In this document: one piece after another, positions 6,309 to 12,531 of the stretch
Layout of the letters: each line of letters opens with the position of its first letter
Position numbering within the stretch: the first letter of the stretch is position 1
Origin: Bacteroidales bacterium
Lineage (GTDB): Bacteria > Bacteroidota > Bacteroidia > Bacteroidales > 4484-276
Direction of reading: 5' to 3'
Length of the DNA: 12,531 nucleotides
NCBI GenBank assembly: GCA_018400545.1
Contig: JAGYLT010000036.1
Span: forward strand, 1-12,531
Made by a program: the position numbers and the translations under genes
The notes under the pieces: model-generated
The model's database searches: none
What the model saw: only the letters and a program-made list of their open reading frames with translations
What the model was told of the DNA's origin: nothing

Positions 6309-7853
6309 TCAATACAAATCCCACGATCCTTTTAAATAATACCGGTACAAAACGGGATCGTGAATTTTATTGACTTTAACCGTGTCATAACTTTCCCTGA
6401 AAAAATCCTTTCCAAAAGAAGTGATCAGCCCGATGGCCTCGTTGTTGAGCCAGCGGGTATTGATTCCTGAAAAATCTGCTTTTTCAAGTTTTTCAATGAT
6501 CGCCTCATCCGGTACATCCTTCTTTAAGCCAAGCACCCAGCCCCATTCACCCATGGTGAGGATTTGGTTGTGCAGGGGAATGGCCGAAAACCCGGCCGTT
6601 TCCACGGTTTTCAGGATGCTTTCGAAACTTTCGGCAGCATAGTAAGGACTGCCTGCCTGGGTTACCAGTACACCGTGTGGTCTGAGGTGCCTGTGGCAAA
6701 TGGTGTAAAACTCCATAGCGTACAACCTCGCCAATTCCACACTTCTCGGGTCGGGCAGGTCGATGATGATCACATCAAAAAAATGCCGTGTATCCTCCAT
6801 GAATTTGTAAGCATCCATGTTTATCACGGTAACCTTAGGATCGAACAATGAGCTGTCGTTGGCCTGCAACAACACAGGATGAGATATGGCTAATTCTGTC
6901 ATCACCGGATCAAGGTCCACAAGTTTGATGGATTTTACATCCTTATGTTTGAGCACCTCCCTCGCAGCACAGCCATCGCCGCCCCCCAGGATCAGCACTT
7001 CATACGGTGTATTGCTCAGTGCCACAGCAGGATGAACCAGCACTTCGTGATACATGGCTTCATCATAAGTGGAGAGCTGCAGGTTGCCGTTCAGGTATAG
7101 CCAGTGGTCACCCCGCCACTCCGTAATTACTATCCTTTGGTATTTCGATTGTTCCGAATAGATGATCTTATCTTTGTACTTGTTCTGTTCACCAAAAAAG
7201 ATGATGTTTTTTGCATTAAAAATACCTGATACGATGATGATGAGCACACCGGCGGCCACCAAATTGATTTGAATTCGCGCTTTTCGGTTGAGCAGGGTAG
7301 GGAAGTAGTTGAGCATGGCGATGGCCACCGTTAAGTTGACCAGCCCAAGAATAAACGGTGTATAAGTCAACCCAAGGTAGGGGAGTCCTACAAAAGCAAA
7401 AAACAATCCTCCCAGCAGGCTACCATAATAATCCTTTTCCAGGATGCTGGAAACATTCACCCGAAGCTCCTCAAAACTTTCATTAAGCCGAACTGCAAGT
7501 GGCAACTCCATCCCAATCAGCAGGCCTGTGATCATCGACATCAGATAAATCAGAATGCCGGCGTAAATGCTGAAAGCGGCAGTGGAATAGGCCAGTAAAG
7601 CTGAAAAGGACACAAATACCGAAAGGGTGAATTCCGTAAAAATGAAAAGTTGAAAAATGTTTGTTCGGATATATTTGGTGATACGGCTCCCAACGCCCAT
7701 AAAAAATAACATCAGCGAAATGATGAGCGCCCATTGCGTAATGGAATCACCGAGGAAATAGCTGGCCAGCGTAGCCAGGATGTATTCGGCCACAATGCCC
7801 GAAAGGCCCGTAGCAAAAAGGGCCAGTTTGAGTATGAAAGCTTTATTTTTCAA
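6309..7853 (-). CDS. Membrane-fused spermidine synthase-like aminopropyltransferase
   Basis: A 514-residue fusion of an N-terminal membrane domain with about seven hydrophobic helices (roughly residues 8-32, 38-57, 66-90, 95-118, 143-180, 197-212) and a C-terminal spermidine synthase-type methyltransferase-fold domain (about 230-445). The latter shows YQRIVI (238-243), the cofactor loop LGGGDG (289-294), the acidic strand end VDLDP (312-316) and the active-site strand DVIIIDLPDP (360-369), where Asp365 and Asp368 match the catalytic and substrate-binding acids of SpeE. It should transfer the aminopropyl group of decarboxylated SAM to an amine at the membrane; putrescine is only one candidate acceptor. 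The usual G-P-A after the DP motif is replaced by SVELARLY, as in other long membrane-bound members. The start is TTG (7853); no ATG lies upstream in frame after the DUF350 stop, 19 bases away. Confidence 0.88.
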   Translation of the reverse strand: MKNKAFILKLALFATGLSGIVAEYILATLASYFLGDSITQWALIISLMLFFMGVGSRITKYIRTNIFQLFIFTEFTLSVFVSFSALLAYSTAAFSIYAGILIYLMSMITGLLIGMELPLAVRLNESFEELRVNVSSILEKDYYGSLLGGLFFAFVGLPYLGLTYTPFILGLVNLTVAIAMLNYFPTLLNRKARIQINLVAAGVLIIIVSGIFNAKNIIFFGEQNKYKDKIIYSEQSKYQRIVITEWRGDHWLYLNGNLQLSTYDEAMYHEVLVHPAVALSNTPYEVLILGGGDGCAAREVLKHKDVKSIKLVDLDPVMTELAISHPVLLQANDSSLFDPKVTVINMDAYKFMEDTRHFFDVIIIDLPDPRSVELARLYAMEFYTICHRHLRPHGVLVTQAGSPYYAAESFESILKTVETAGFSAIPLHNQILTMGEWGWVLGLKKDVPDEAIIEKLEKADFSGINTRWLNNEAIGLITSFGKDFFRESYDTVKVNKIHDPVLYRYYLKGSWDLY

Positions 7854-7872
7854 ACGAAATAACCGGATAAAA

Positions 7873-8778
7873 TCAGAGGCACCAGGTGATTAGTACTGCG
7901 CCGCCCACATAGGCAAACGCCTCAATGATGGAAGCCCCGATGTTTGGCTTTTCCTGGTTGATGATCTCATCGGTGAGTTTTTCACCGGGTAATAGGATTT
8001 TATCAGTGATGATCCTTACGATGGGCAGGAAGATGAATCCAATTACCACTTCGATTCCTACTTTGGTAAAGTGATCCTGCCAACTGTAAAAATCTCCTGA
8101 TGTGGCATGACTGATCAATACAGCTATGGCTACCAGCGCACCGGCAAACCCAATGCCCACAGCAATATTGTCTTTTTCGATATGCTCGTGGATATTGTAA
8201 GGCGTAATCAGGTTGTAAACCCATGCAGCCAAAAACATGACCACTTGCCCGGTGACCCAGAAAACGGTAGCCGAGATGATACCTGAAATTGTTTTTCCGC
8301 CGGTCATGGCCGGGAAGAAATCCACCCAGTTACCATTCATTGCGCCGGCAATAATCAACCCTGAAGCAATAAAATTTGCTGCAACCACAATGCCTGTTCC
8401 CGGGTTCTGATCTTCCACAATTTCTTTGGTGGTACTGAATTTCGCCAGGATAATCTTATCCATAATAATCGCTGAAAACAGCAGCAGTACGATTGCCTGA
8501 ATACCAAAAATAAAAATGAGTGCCAGATCAATCAAAATCCCGGACGAAGGTCCTATGATCACACTGCCAATGGCCAGGAGCAGGCCAATGTAAAACCCCA
8601 CGTTTGCCAGCGCAAAAGCGAGGTTGTCCTTTTTCACCAGTTCATGCTTGATGTCAATTTTTTTGTAGGTGATATCATATGCCTTTTTGCCGATGAAGAA
8701 AAGTATGAATGCGCTTGCCAGATAAATCACGGTATCCAGCGCCAGCGCAAGGTTTTCGTTTGTAATATATTCTTCCAT
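7873..8778 (-). CDS. DUF350 membrane protein with two tandem domains
   Basis: A 301-residue integral membrane protein with about eight hydrophobic helices built from a repeated unit. Four related segments can be seen: DNLAFALANVGFYIG from residue 51, NPGTGIVVAANFIASG from 125, DNIAVGIGFAGALV from 203, and PNIGASIIEAFAYVGG from 278. Each is a polar Asx-containing entry followed by a Gly/Ala-rich helix, and together they make two DUF350 (YjfL-like) domains. Molecular function is unknown; its constant company with PspA, DUF4178 and polyamine-type enzymes in other genomes suggests a membrane-embedded stress component, perhaps a channel or lipid-interacting scaffold. It follows the lipoprotein gene after 97 bases and precedes the aminopropyltransferase by 19. 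The spacer upstream (8777-8873 region) shows a caaatca direct repeat at 8827-8833 and 8840-8846, but no convincing promoter or terminator. Confidence 0.85.
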   Translation of the reverse strand: MEEYITNENLALALDTVIYLASAFILFFIGKKAYDITYKKIDIKHELVKKDNLAFALANVGFYIGLLLAIGSVIIGPSSGILIDLALIFIFGIQAIVLLLFSAIIMDKIILAKFSTTKEIVEDQNPGTGIVVAANFIASGLIIAGAMNGNWVDFFPAMTGGKTISGIISATVFWVTGQVVMFLAAWVYNLITPYNIHEHIEKDNIAVGIGFAGALVAIAVLISHATSGDFYSWQDHFTKVGIEVVIGFIFLPIVRIITDKILLPGEKLTDEIINQEKPNIGASIIEAFAYVGGAVLITWCL

Positions 8779-8873
8779 AATGCTAATTTGTATTTATTAT
8801 TTCTTTAAACCTATTTCAGGAAAAGACAAATCAATTTGCCAAATCACTACTCATTACTCACAGCTCTGTTAAA

Positions 8874-9629
8874 CTATTTCCCAAATCCACCACTCCTCGA
8901 CCTGCTGCTGGATCTGCTTGAATAGCGGTTTGATGAACGGCTGACTTTGCTGCGACTGGCAGTACTGCTTCTTTTCACCCTGGACCTTACATCATTTCTG
9001 AATGAACTGGGTTTGCTGTTCCAGGTGCTTGTTCTGCCTTTGTTGGATTTCATGTAGGCCTGTGTGCCGTAGTAATTGTTTGGCCCACGGTAGGTTCGGC
9101 CGGAAGGTGCATAATTTCTGCGATAATCGTTGTAGTAACCATATCTTGCCGGAGATGAAGCCATGTTGAACATCGCGCTCATGAATGCGAATTTTCCATA
9201 GAATTCCCAGAAGCTTCCGCCATCGCGTTGAGTCCATCGGCCATATTTTTCATTTCCAACATACTGGGAGTAGCCGGCCGGTGCCACCGACTTGCTGAGT
9301 TTTCCATCTTTTTTATTGGCCAGTTCCATGCCGAGGTGGTCCACATGCGCATTAAAAAACTGGTCGGAAACCTGGTAGAACGGTGTTTCCACAGTTTCGA
9401 TTGTTGAATCGGGTTTTGGGATCAGTACCTGGTACTGGTGCTGGTATTTACCACCTTCGTAGTTTTGGTCGTAGAGCAGGATGGTAAAGGATGGCGTTTC
9501 CCGGTATTGCTTGATAACGGTGTCGAGCCCTTCTTCCATGTAGCGATTTCCGCCGTCGCAACCTGCTGCAACTATCAGAAGGAATGCCAGTAATGCGGAT
9601 AAAAGTGGTAAGCGTTTGTGTTTTTTCAT
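8874..9629 (-). CDS. Lipoprotein with Ser/Arg-rich tail, DUF4247-like
   Basis: A 251-residue secreted lipoprotein. A basic N terminus and hydrophobic core lead into the lipobox LIVAAGC with the lipidated Cys at 24. Residues 30-150 form a globular part with FTILLYDQNYEGG and a W-T-Q-R-D-G-G-S-F-W-E-F-Y stretch (about 131-143). A Tyr/Asn/Arg-rich linker (about 163-190) follows, then a low-complexity Ser/Arg tail (about 215-246) ending SGGFGK. The tail should be strongly positive and could contact anionic lipid, LPS or nucleic acid. I assign it to the DUF4247 type from its gene company, lipobox and Ser/Arg/Gly tail, from memory and without a search, so the family name is tentative. It is the first gene after the terminator at 9665-9701 and has a promoter candidate, so it opens the DUF350/SpeE/SpeD/channel unit. 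Confidence 0.75.
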   Translation of the reverse strand: MKKHKRLPLLSALLAFLLIVAAGCDGGNRYMEEGLDTVIKQYRETPSFTILLYDQNYEGGKYQHQYQVLIPKPDSTIETVETPFYQVSDQFFNAHVDHLGMELANKKDGKLSKSVAPAGYSQYVGNEKYGRWTQRDGGSFWEFYGKFAFMSAMFNMASSPARYGYYNDYRRNYAPSGRTYRGPNNYYGTQAYMKSNKGRTSTWNSKPSSFRNDVRSRVKRSSTASRSKVSRSSNRYSSRSSSRSRSGGFGK

Positions 9630-9655
9630 ATTGAATGTGTTTTTTGGTTAATTTT

Positions 9656-9688
9656 CGAAAATAGAAAAAATTCATACGATGACTCAAA
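9656..9688 (-). promoter_or_regulatory. Candidate promoter of the lipoprotein-DUF350-SpeE unit
   Basis: On the minus strand, TTTG (9688-9685) is followed after 21 bases by TATTTTCG (9663-9656), one mismatch from TAnnTTTG; the spacing is acceptable for the Bacteroidota sigma factor. Transcription would begin about 20-25 bases before the lipoprotein ATG at 9629. The -33 element lies in the loop and stem of the preceding terminator. Confidence 0.4.
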
Positions 9689-9701
9689 GTCATCGTATGA
9701 A
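9665..9701 (-). terminator. Intrinsic terminator of the PspA unit
   Basis: Perfect 14-base arms, ttcatacgatgact (9671-9684) and agtcatcgtatgaa (9688-9701), around a 3-base loop. On the minus strand it lies 9 bases past the DUF4178 stop and is followed by a T-rich run (tttttt then ctattttc). It separates the YbjN/PspA/DUF4178 unit from the lipoprotein unit. Confidence 0.9.
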
Positions 9702-9710
9702 TATATTGCT

Positions 9711-10253
9711 TTAGTTGCCGGAAGGCATAATATTGCTGATTTCGAATTCTTTGATCACTTTGCCATAGGATGCTTCAAATTCTCGGTCATCCCACTGTTC
9801 GATGGTCAGAATGCGGTCTTCCTCTTCGTTGTAATAATTCCAGCTTATCAGTTCGATCCAGTCCTTAGCTGAATTATCTTCTTTGAAATACCCCGGCGAT
9901 TCACTGTCGCGATAGTAATCCACACCTCTGTAAACAATCTTTTTGGGCGGGACTTTATTTTTGATGATCTCACCTTCTACATCGCCATCAATTGAAGATA
10001 GTTTGATCTTTTTCTGTAAGGTGATTTCAATCACATCATCTTCATCCACACTCATGAAAAGTATATCGGAGCCCGACGATATCTTGAATTCCTTACTAAA
10101 ATAGTTGTCGCCCCAATCGTAAGTATATTCTTCGACCACTTCCCAGGTTTTCAGATCATATTCAAAAATAAAACCTTTCCTGAGATCAGCAACTTTTATG
10201 TCCAACGGGTCAAATTCCGGTTCTTTCTTCTTTTTAAAAAAGTTGAATTTCAT
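9711..10253 (-). CDS. DUF4178 domain protein
   Basis: A 180-residue cytoplasmic protein, mostly beta-strand, that fits the DUF4178 family: a WEVVEEYTYDWGDN stretch at about residues 37-50 (typical of the family's opening strands), VDEDDVIEIT at about 69-78, YRGVDYYRDSESPGYF at about 108-123 and ILTIEQWDDREFEASYGK at about 148-165. It starts with a Lys-rich patch (FFKKKKEP). Function is unknown; the family repeatedly occurs beside PspA, DUF350 and aminopropyltransferase genes. It begins 2 bases after the PspA stop, with aaaggg of the last PspA codons positioned as ribosome binding site, so the two are translationally coupled. It is the last gene before a strong terminator. Confidence 0.85.
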   Translation of the reverse strand: MKFNFFKKKKEPEFDPLDIKVADLRKGFIFEYDLKTWEVVEEYTYDWGDNYFSKEFKISSGSDILFMSVDEDDVIEITLQKKIKLSSIDGDVEGEIIKNKVPPKKIVYRGVDYYRDSESPGYFKEDNSAKDWIELISWNYYNEEEDRILTIEQWDDREFEASYGKVIKEFEISNIMPSGN

Positions 10254-10255
10254 GG

Positions 10256-10963
10256 TTACCCTTTCAGTTGAAGGCGTTCCTTAAGTGCTGCCAGTTCACC
10301 GCTTGATTGTGTTGATGGTGATTCCTGCAACGCATTGTCAATTTCGTCGTCAAGGCTGGTGTTTGCAGCAGCCATATCGCCGTAGGCTTCCGCCAGCGAT
10401 TCCTGCTGATCCACTTTATCTTTCATTTTTTCAAGCATCGAAATGGTGCCGTTGCTGTCCACATTTGCCAGCGATTTATTCAGCTTGGATGTGGCGCTGC
10501 TCACGCGGTGGCGGGCTTTGAGCATCTTCAGCTCGTTTTCGTATTTCGTAATACTGGATTTGAGTTTGTTGATATTTCCATTCATCTGGTTGATCTGACC
10601 CTGCAGTTGCTGATACTGCGCTTTGGCGGTCTCGACGCCACGTTGTGCTTCCTGCTTTTTATTGAGGGCTTCTGATGCCAGACGGTCTGCTTCCTCAGGA
10701 GATATCCTTCCGGCCCCGGCACTTTTAAGTAACTGAACAGCTTTATTTTCGTAGGATACGGCCCTGTTTTCATGATTGGCTAATTCGCGGCGGGTACGGA
10801 TGGCAACGGATTTAACCTCAGCCATGGCTTCCATACTTTTTTCCAGATCTTTTTTCAGATCACGAATGCCTTGCTCAGTTAGTTTAATCGGATTTTCGAG
10901 CTTATCTACAACGGCGTGGGCCTCCGATTGTCCCACTTTAAACAATCTGTTGAATAGTCCCAT
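10256..10963 (-). CDS. pspA: PspA/IM30 family membrane-stress protein
   Basis: A 235-residue PspA/Vipp1-type coiled-coil protein, normal length. The N terminus MGLFNRLFKVGQSEAH is the amphipathic membrane-binding helix, followed by the D-K-L-E-N-P-I-K-L motif (about 20-28) typical of bacterial PspA, and by long helical hairpin segments (about 30-185) rich in Glu, Lys, Gln and Ala with the family's LKARHRVSSA block (about 147-156). An acidic, Ser-rich linker and a short final helix close it. Such proteins polymerise on damaged inner membrane, related to ESCRT-III, and limit proton leakage. No PspF, PspB or PspC gene is nearby. It is the middle gene of a unit with the YbjN-like protein upstream and DUF4178 downstream, each separated by 2 bases; both junctions read TAACCATG. 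Confidence 0.92.
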   Translation of the reverse strand: MGLFNRLFKVGQSEAHAVVDKLENPIKLTEQGIRDLKKDLEKSMEAMAEVKSVAIRTRRELANHENRAVSYENKAVQLLKSAGAGRISPEEADRLASEALNKKQEAQRGVETAKAQYQQLQGQINQMNGNINKLKSSITKYENELKMLKARHRVSSATSKLNKSLANVDSNGTISMLEKMKDKVDQQESLAEAYGDMAAANTSLDDEIDNALQESPSTQSSGELAALKERLQLKG

Positions 10964-10965
10964 GG

Positions 10966-11358
10966 TTATTGTGTTTTTGAAATTTCAATAATTCTGTCGC
11001 CATATTCGGCGAGCAACAATTCAAGTGACTCCAGCGATCCGTCCAGTTCGTTCAGATCGAGGTTTTCGAGCTGAAGGGTATCACGGAAAATTAAAGTGTT
11101 ATCATCGGCAAGGGCAAAAGCGCCATGGATGATATCGCGATTTTTGACGAGCAACTCTTTGTAGAGCGCTTCGCCGCCTTTGTTGATTTTAAAAAGCGGA
11201 TACTCGATAATCAGGATGGGTTCCTCGCAGTCGATTATCAGCTGGCTGATACCTGATTCCTCTTTTTCAACAACAAAAAGTTCCTCCCCAAGATCTTCGG
11301 ACAGGATGTTGTATTCGAGTTCCACCAGGTACTCTTTTACTTTGTTAAATGCACTCAT
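10966..11358 (-). CDS. YbjN-like / secretion-chaperone-fold protein
   Basis: A 130-residue acidic soluble protein that opens the PspA unit. It has an alpha helix, then strands (ELFVVEKEESGISQLIIDC, PILIIEYPLFKI), a helix (ALYKELLVKNRD), the strand pair GAFALADDNTLIFRDTLQL and a final helix with SLESLELLLAEYGDRI. This order is that of the YbjN and type III secretion chaperone (Tir chaperone-like) fold. The GAFALADDNTLIFRDTL block is the most characteristic part. No signal or membrane helix. Such proteins probably bind a client by dimerisation; with its stop 2 bases from the PspA start, PspA is the natural candidate partner, though this is inferred. About 160 non-coding bases lie upstream, with no clear promoter found. 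Confidence 0.7.
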   Translation of the reverse strand: MSAFNKVKEYLVELEYNILSEDLGEELFVVEKEESGISQLIIDCEEPILIIEYPLFKINKGGEALYKELLVKNRDIIHGAFALADDNTLIFRDTLQLENLDLNELDGSLESLELLLAEYGDRIIEISKTQ

Positions 11359-11520
11359 AATTTTCTTGTGTTTAAATTTGGGCTAATATATTAAATTATT
11401 CTGCAAGATGTTGCAGTGGATTTCGTTAAATATGCAAAAATCTGAAAAGGCCGCAAACTCAATTAAATAGCTCCGAAAGGCAGTTAAAGGATTCCAAACA
11501 GCTGTTTTGTGAATATCCAA

Positions 11521-12006
11521 CTAACGTTTTACAGTCATGTTATTTTGATCAGCCGCACCAAAAGAAACATCATCAGGCAACTCATTTACATCTCCTTTTT
11601 GATAAGGGAAAACATCCCTGAGAAAATCAGCCGTCCGGCCGATTGCATGAATCAAACCATCCGAAAAATCATTCTCCCTGAAATAATCAAGCATTTCCAT
11701 TTTCAGATTTTCCCAGAAATCCTCGGTGTCACGTTCAAGAATACCGTAGTCAGGAATGAGGGCAAATTTCCTGTTTTTAAGTGCAACATAAAACAGTACT
11801 GCATTTCTGCGACTGGTCTTGTGCATGCCGAGTTCCAGAAATACATCCGATGCCCTTCTTAAAACATCACCAGGGCATGATTCTTCGATGTGTACCCTGA
11901 ATTCAGCCGAAGTATCGAGTTCGGCATTAAGGATGGCTTGTTTAATATCGTCAAGGTCTTGCTCACTAAGATATTCTTCTGATATTGCCTGAGGGGGGTA
12001 AAACAT
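11521..12006 (-). CDS. TPM domain protein (soluble)
   Basis: A 161-residue protein of the TPM (TLP18.3/Psb32/MOLO-1) family. The fold's landmarks are present: the opening helix ISEEYLSEQDLDDIKQAI (about 8-25), the strand EFRVHIEE (35-42), the helix with ASDVFLELGMHKT (about 52-64), the core strand block NAVLFYVALKNRKFALIPD (about 68-86), and the helical part DFSDGLIHAIGRTADFLRDV (about 113-132). Unlike the membrane-anchored relatives it has no signal peptide, no C-terminal helix and no Gly-rich tail, so it should be cytoplasmic. Related proteins act in photosystem repair or respiratory assembly; a role here is unknown. Its own start lies 27 bases past the htpG T-run, so expression needs either read-through or a promoter in that short gap, where none is obvious. 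Confidence 0.85.
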   Translation of the reverse strand: MFYPPQAISEEYLSEQDLDDIKQAILNAELDTSAEFRVHIEESCPGDVLRRASDVFLELGMHKTSRRNAVLFYVALKNRKFALIPDYGILERDTEDFWENLKMEMLDYFRENDFSDGLIHAIGRTADFLRDVFPYQKGDVNELPDDVSFGAADQNNMTVKR

Positions 12007-12032
12007 GAAATCAAAACTTTTCAGATTAAGCT

Positions 12033-12075
12033 AAAAAAAAAATGGCGCTGCCTGTTTACGAAACAAACAACGCCA
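12033..12075 (-). terminator. Intrinsic terminator of htpG
   Basis: On the minus strand a 15-bp stem (arms 12061-12075 and 12043-12057, three G-U pairs, 3-base loop cgt) is followed by about ten T residues (12033-12042). It lies 47 bases after the htpG stop and immediately before the TPM gene. Confidence 0.9.
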
Positions 12076-12122
12076 CATATTCAAAATTATTTAATTGTAC
12101 GCATTATAAAATTCTCTAAAAT

Positions 12123-12531
12123 TTACAGGATATCCACACTGCGCTTGATGAATTGTGTGAGTTCCTGACCTTTCAACAGGTTCTGCGAAAGCAGGGCAAG
12201 ATCGGTAAGCTGTTTGGCCATTTTCTTGCTTTCTTCATTTTCGCTTTCCTGTGCCATTTTGTAAACCAGCGGGTGGTTGGCATTCACCACAAGGTTGTAG
12301 CTGTCAGGCAGGTTGCCCATGCCCATCATTCCCCCGCCGCCGCCAATGGCCGACATATCCTTCATCCGCCGCATAAACTCCGGCTGTGTTATCATCACGG
12401 GCAGGTCGCTTTCGCTGAGGTTGTCGAACTGGACTGTGAACTTTGCTTTATCAACACTATCCTCAAAAAGTGGTTTGATTTTATCTTTCTGCTTGTCATC
12501 CAGTTTCGATGGTATCTTTTCATCGCTTTTC
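12123..12531 (-). CDS. htpG: Chaperone HtpG (Hsp90), C-terminal part, cut by window
   Basis: C-terminal 135 residues or so of bacterial Hsp90, an ATP-dependent dimeric chaperone. The frame is open to the window edge, so the Met codons visible inside (for example 12398) are not starts. Recognisable family blocks are KDKIKPLFEDSV, FTVQFDNLSESDLPVMITQ, the Met-rich segment MRRMKDMSA followed by a run of glycines and MMGMGNLP (about the hydrophobic exposed C-terminal region of HtpG), LVVNANHPL, and the closing helices QLTDLALLSQNLLKG and FIKRSVDIL. This covers the dimerisation domain. The middle and ATPase domains are outside the window. It has its own strong terminator. Confidence 0.95.
   Translation of the reverse strand, partial: KSDEKIPSKLDDKQKDKIKPLFEDSVDKAKFTVQFDNLSESDLPVMITQPEFMRRMKDMSAIGGGGGMMGMGNLPDSYNLVVNANHPLVYKMAQESENEESKKMAKQLTDLALLSQNLLKGQELTQFIKRSVDIL

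Noticed and set aside
7483..7734. Minus-strand open frame in another phase of the aminopropyltransferase gene
   Set aside because: It overlaps the membrane domain of the real gene and has no coherent hydrophobic or domain pattern of its own.
11401..11416. Small inverted repeat ctgcaa/ttgcag upstream of the YbjN-like gene
   Set aside because: Six-base arms are too short to claim, and no promoter could be placed around it.
11496..11507. Perfect 12-base palindrome aaacagctgttt after the TPM gene
   Set aside because: No loop room and no T-run on either side, so not a terminator; as a protein site it is a single short palindrome with no support.

Overview
This window looks like chromosomal DNA of a member of the Bacteroidota. 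The signs are an outer-membrane OmpA-type protein with a beta-barrel part, thrombospondin type 3 calcium repeats and a C-terminal peptidoglycan-binding domain; GYD and VapBC-like genes of a type common in that phylum; mostly weak Shine-Dalgarno signals; and several boxes resembling the phylum's TAnnTTTG -7 promoter element. No rRNA, tRNA, CRISPR array, transposase or phage gene was recognised. The assignment is by family resemblance only.

Left part (1-4250). A Wzx-like polysaccharide flippase, cut by the window start, converges on the OmpA/TSP3 gene across a bidirectional terminator. A divergent intergenic region of about 300 bases separates OmpA from a standalone FRG-domain gene. That gene converges on a small GYD-domain gene which carries an apparent one-base frameshift.

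Central part (4249-11358, all minus strand). This is an envelope-stress island in two transcription units. The upstream unit is YbjN-like protein, PspA, DUF4178 protein, with 2-base gaps between genes, closed by a perfect 14-bp hairpin terminator. The downstream unit is a DUF4247-like lipoprotein with a Ser/Arg-rich tail, a double DUF350 membrane protein, a membrane-fused aminopropyltransferase (SpeE-like), a minimal S-adenosylmethionine decarboxylase (SpeD-like), and a two-helix K+ channel with an RCK domain. It is closed by a REP-like hairpin. Similar sets of PspA, DUF4178, DUF350, DUF4247, SpeE, SpeD and channel genes are known to me from comparative genomics of the Psp system, but their biochemistry is, as far as I know, unresolved. 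The likely theme is that PspA senses or patches membrane damage while decarboxylated-SAM chemistry at the membrane and a K+ channel adjust the membrane state. The local peculiarity is an AT-rich VapBC-like toxin-antitoxin pair lodged between speE and speD, splitting the two genes whose products should act in sequence.

Right part (11521-12531). A soluble TPM-domain protein lies downstream of the 3' end of htpG (Hsp90), which has a textbook terminator of its own and runs off the window. Together with PspA these give the right half a general protein- and membrane-stress character.
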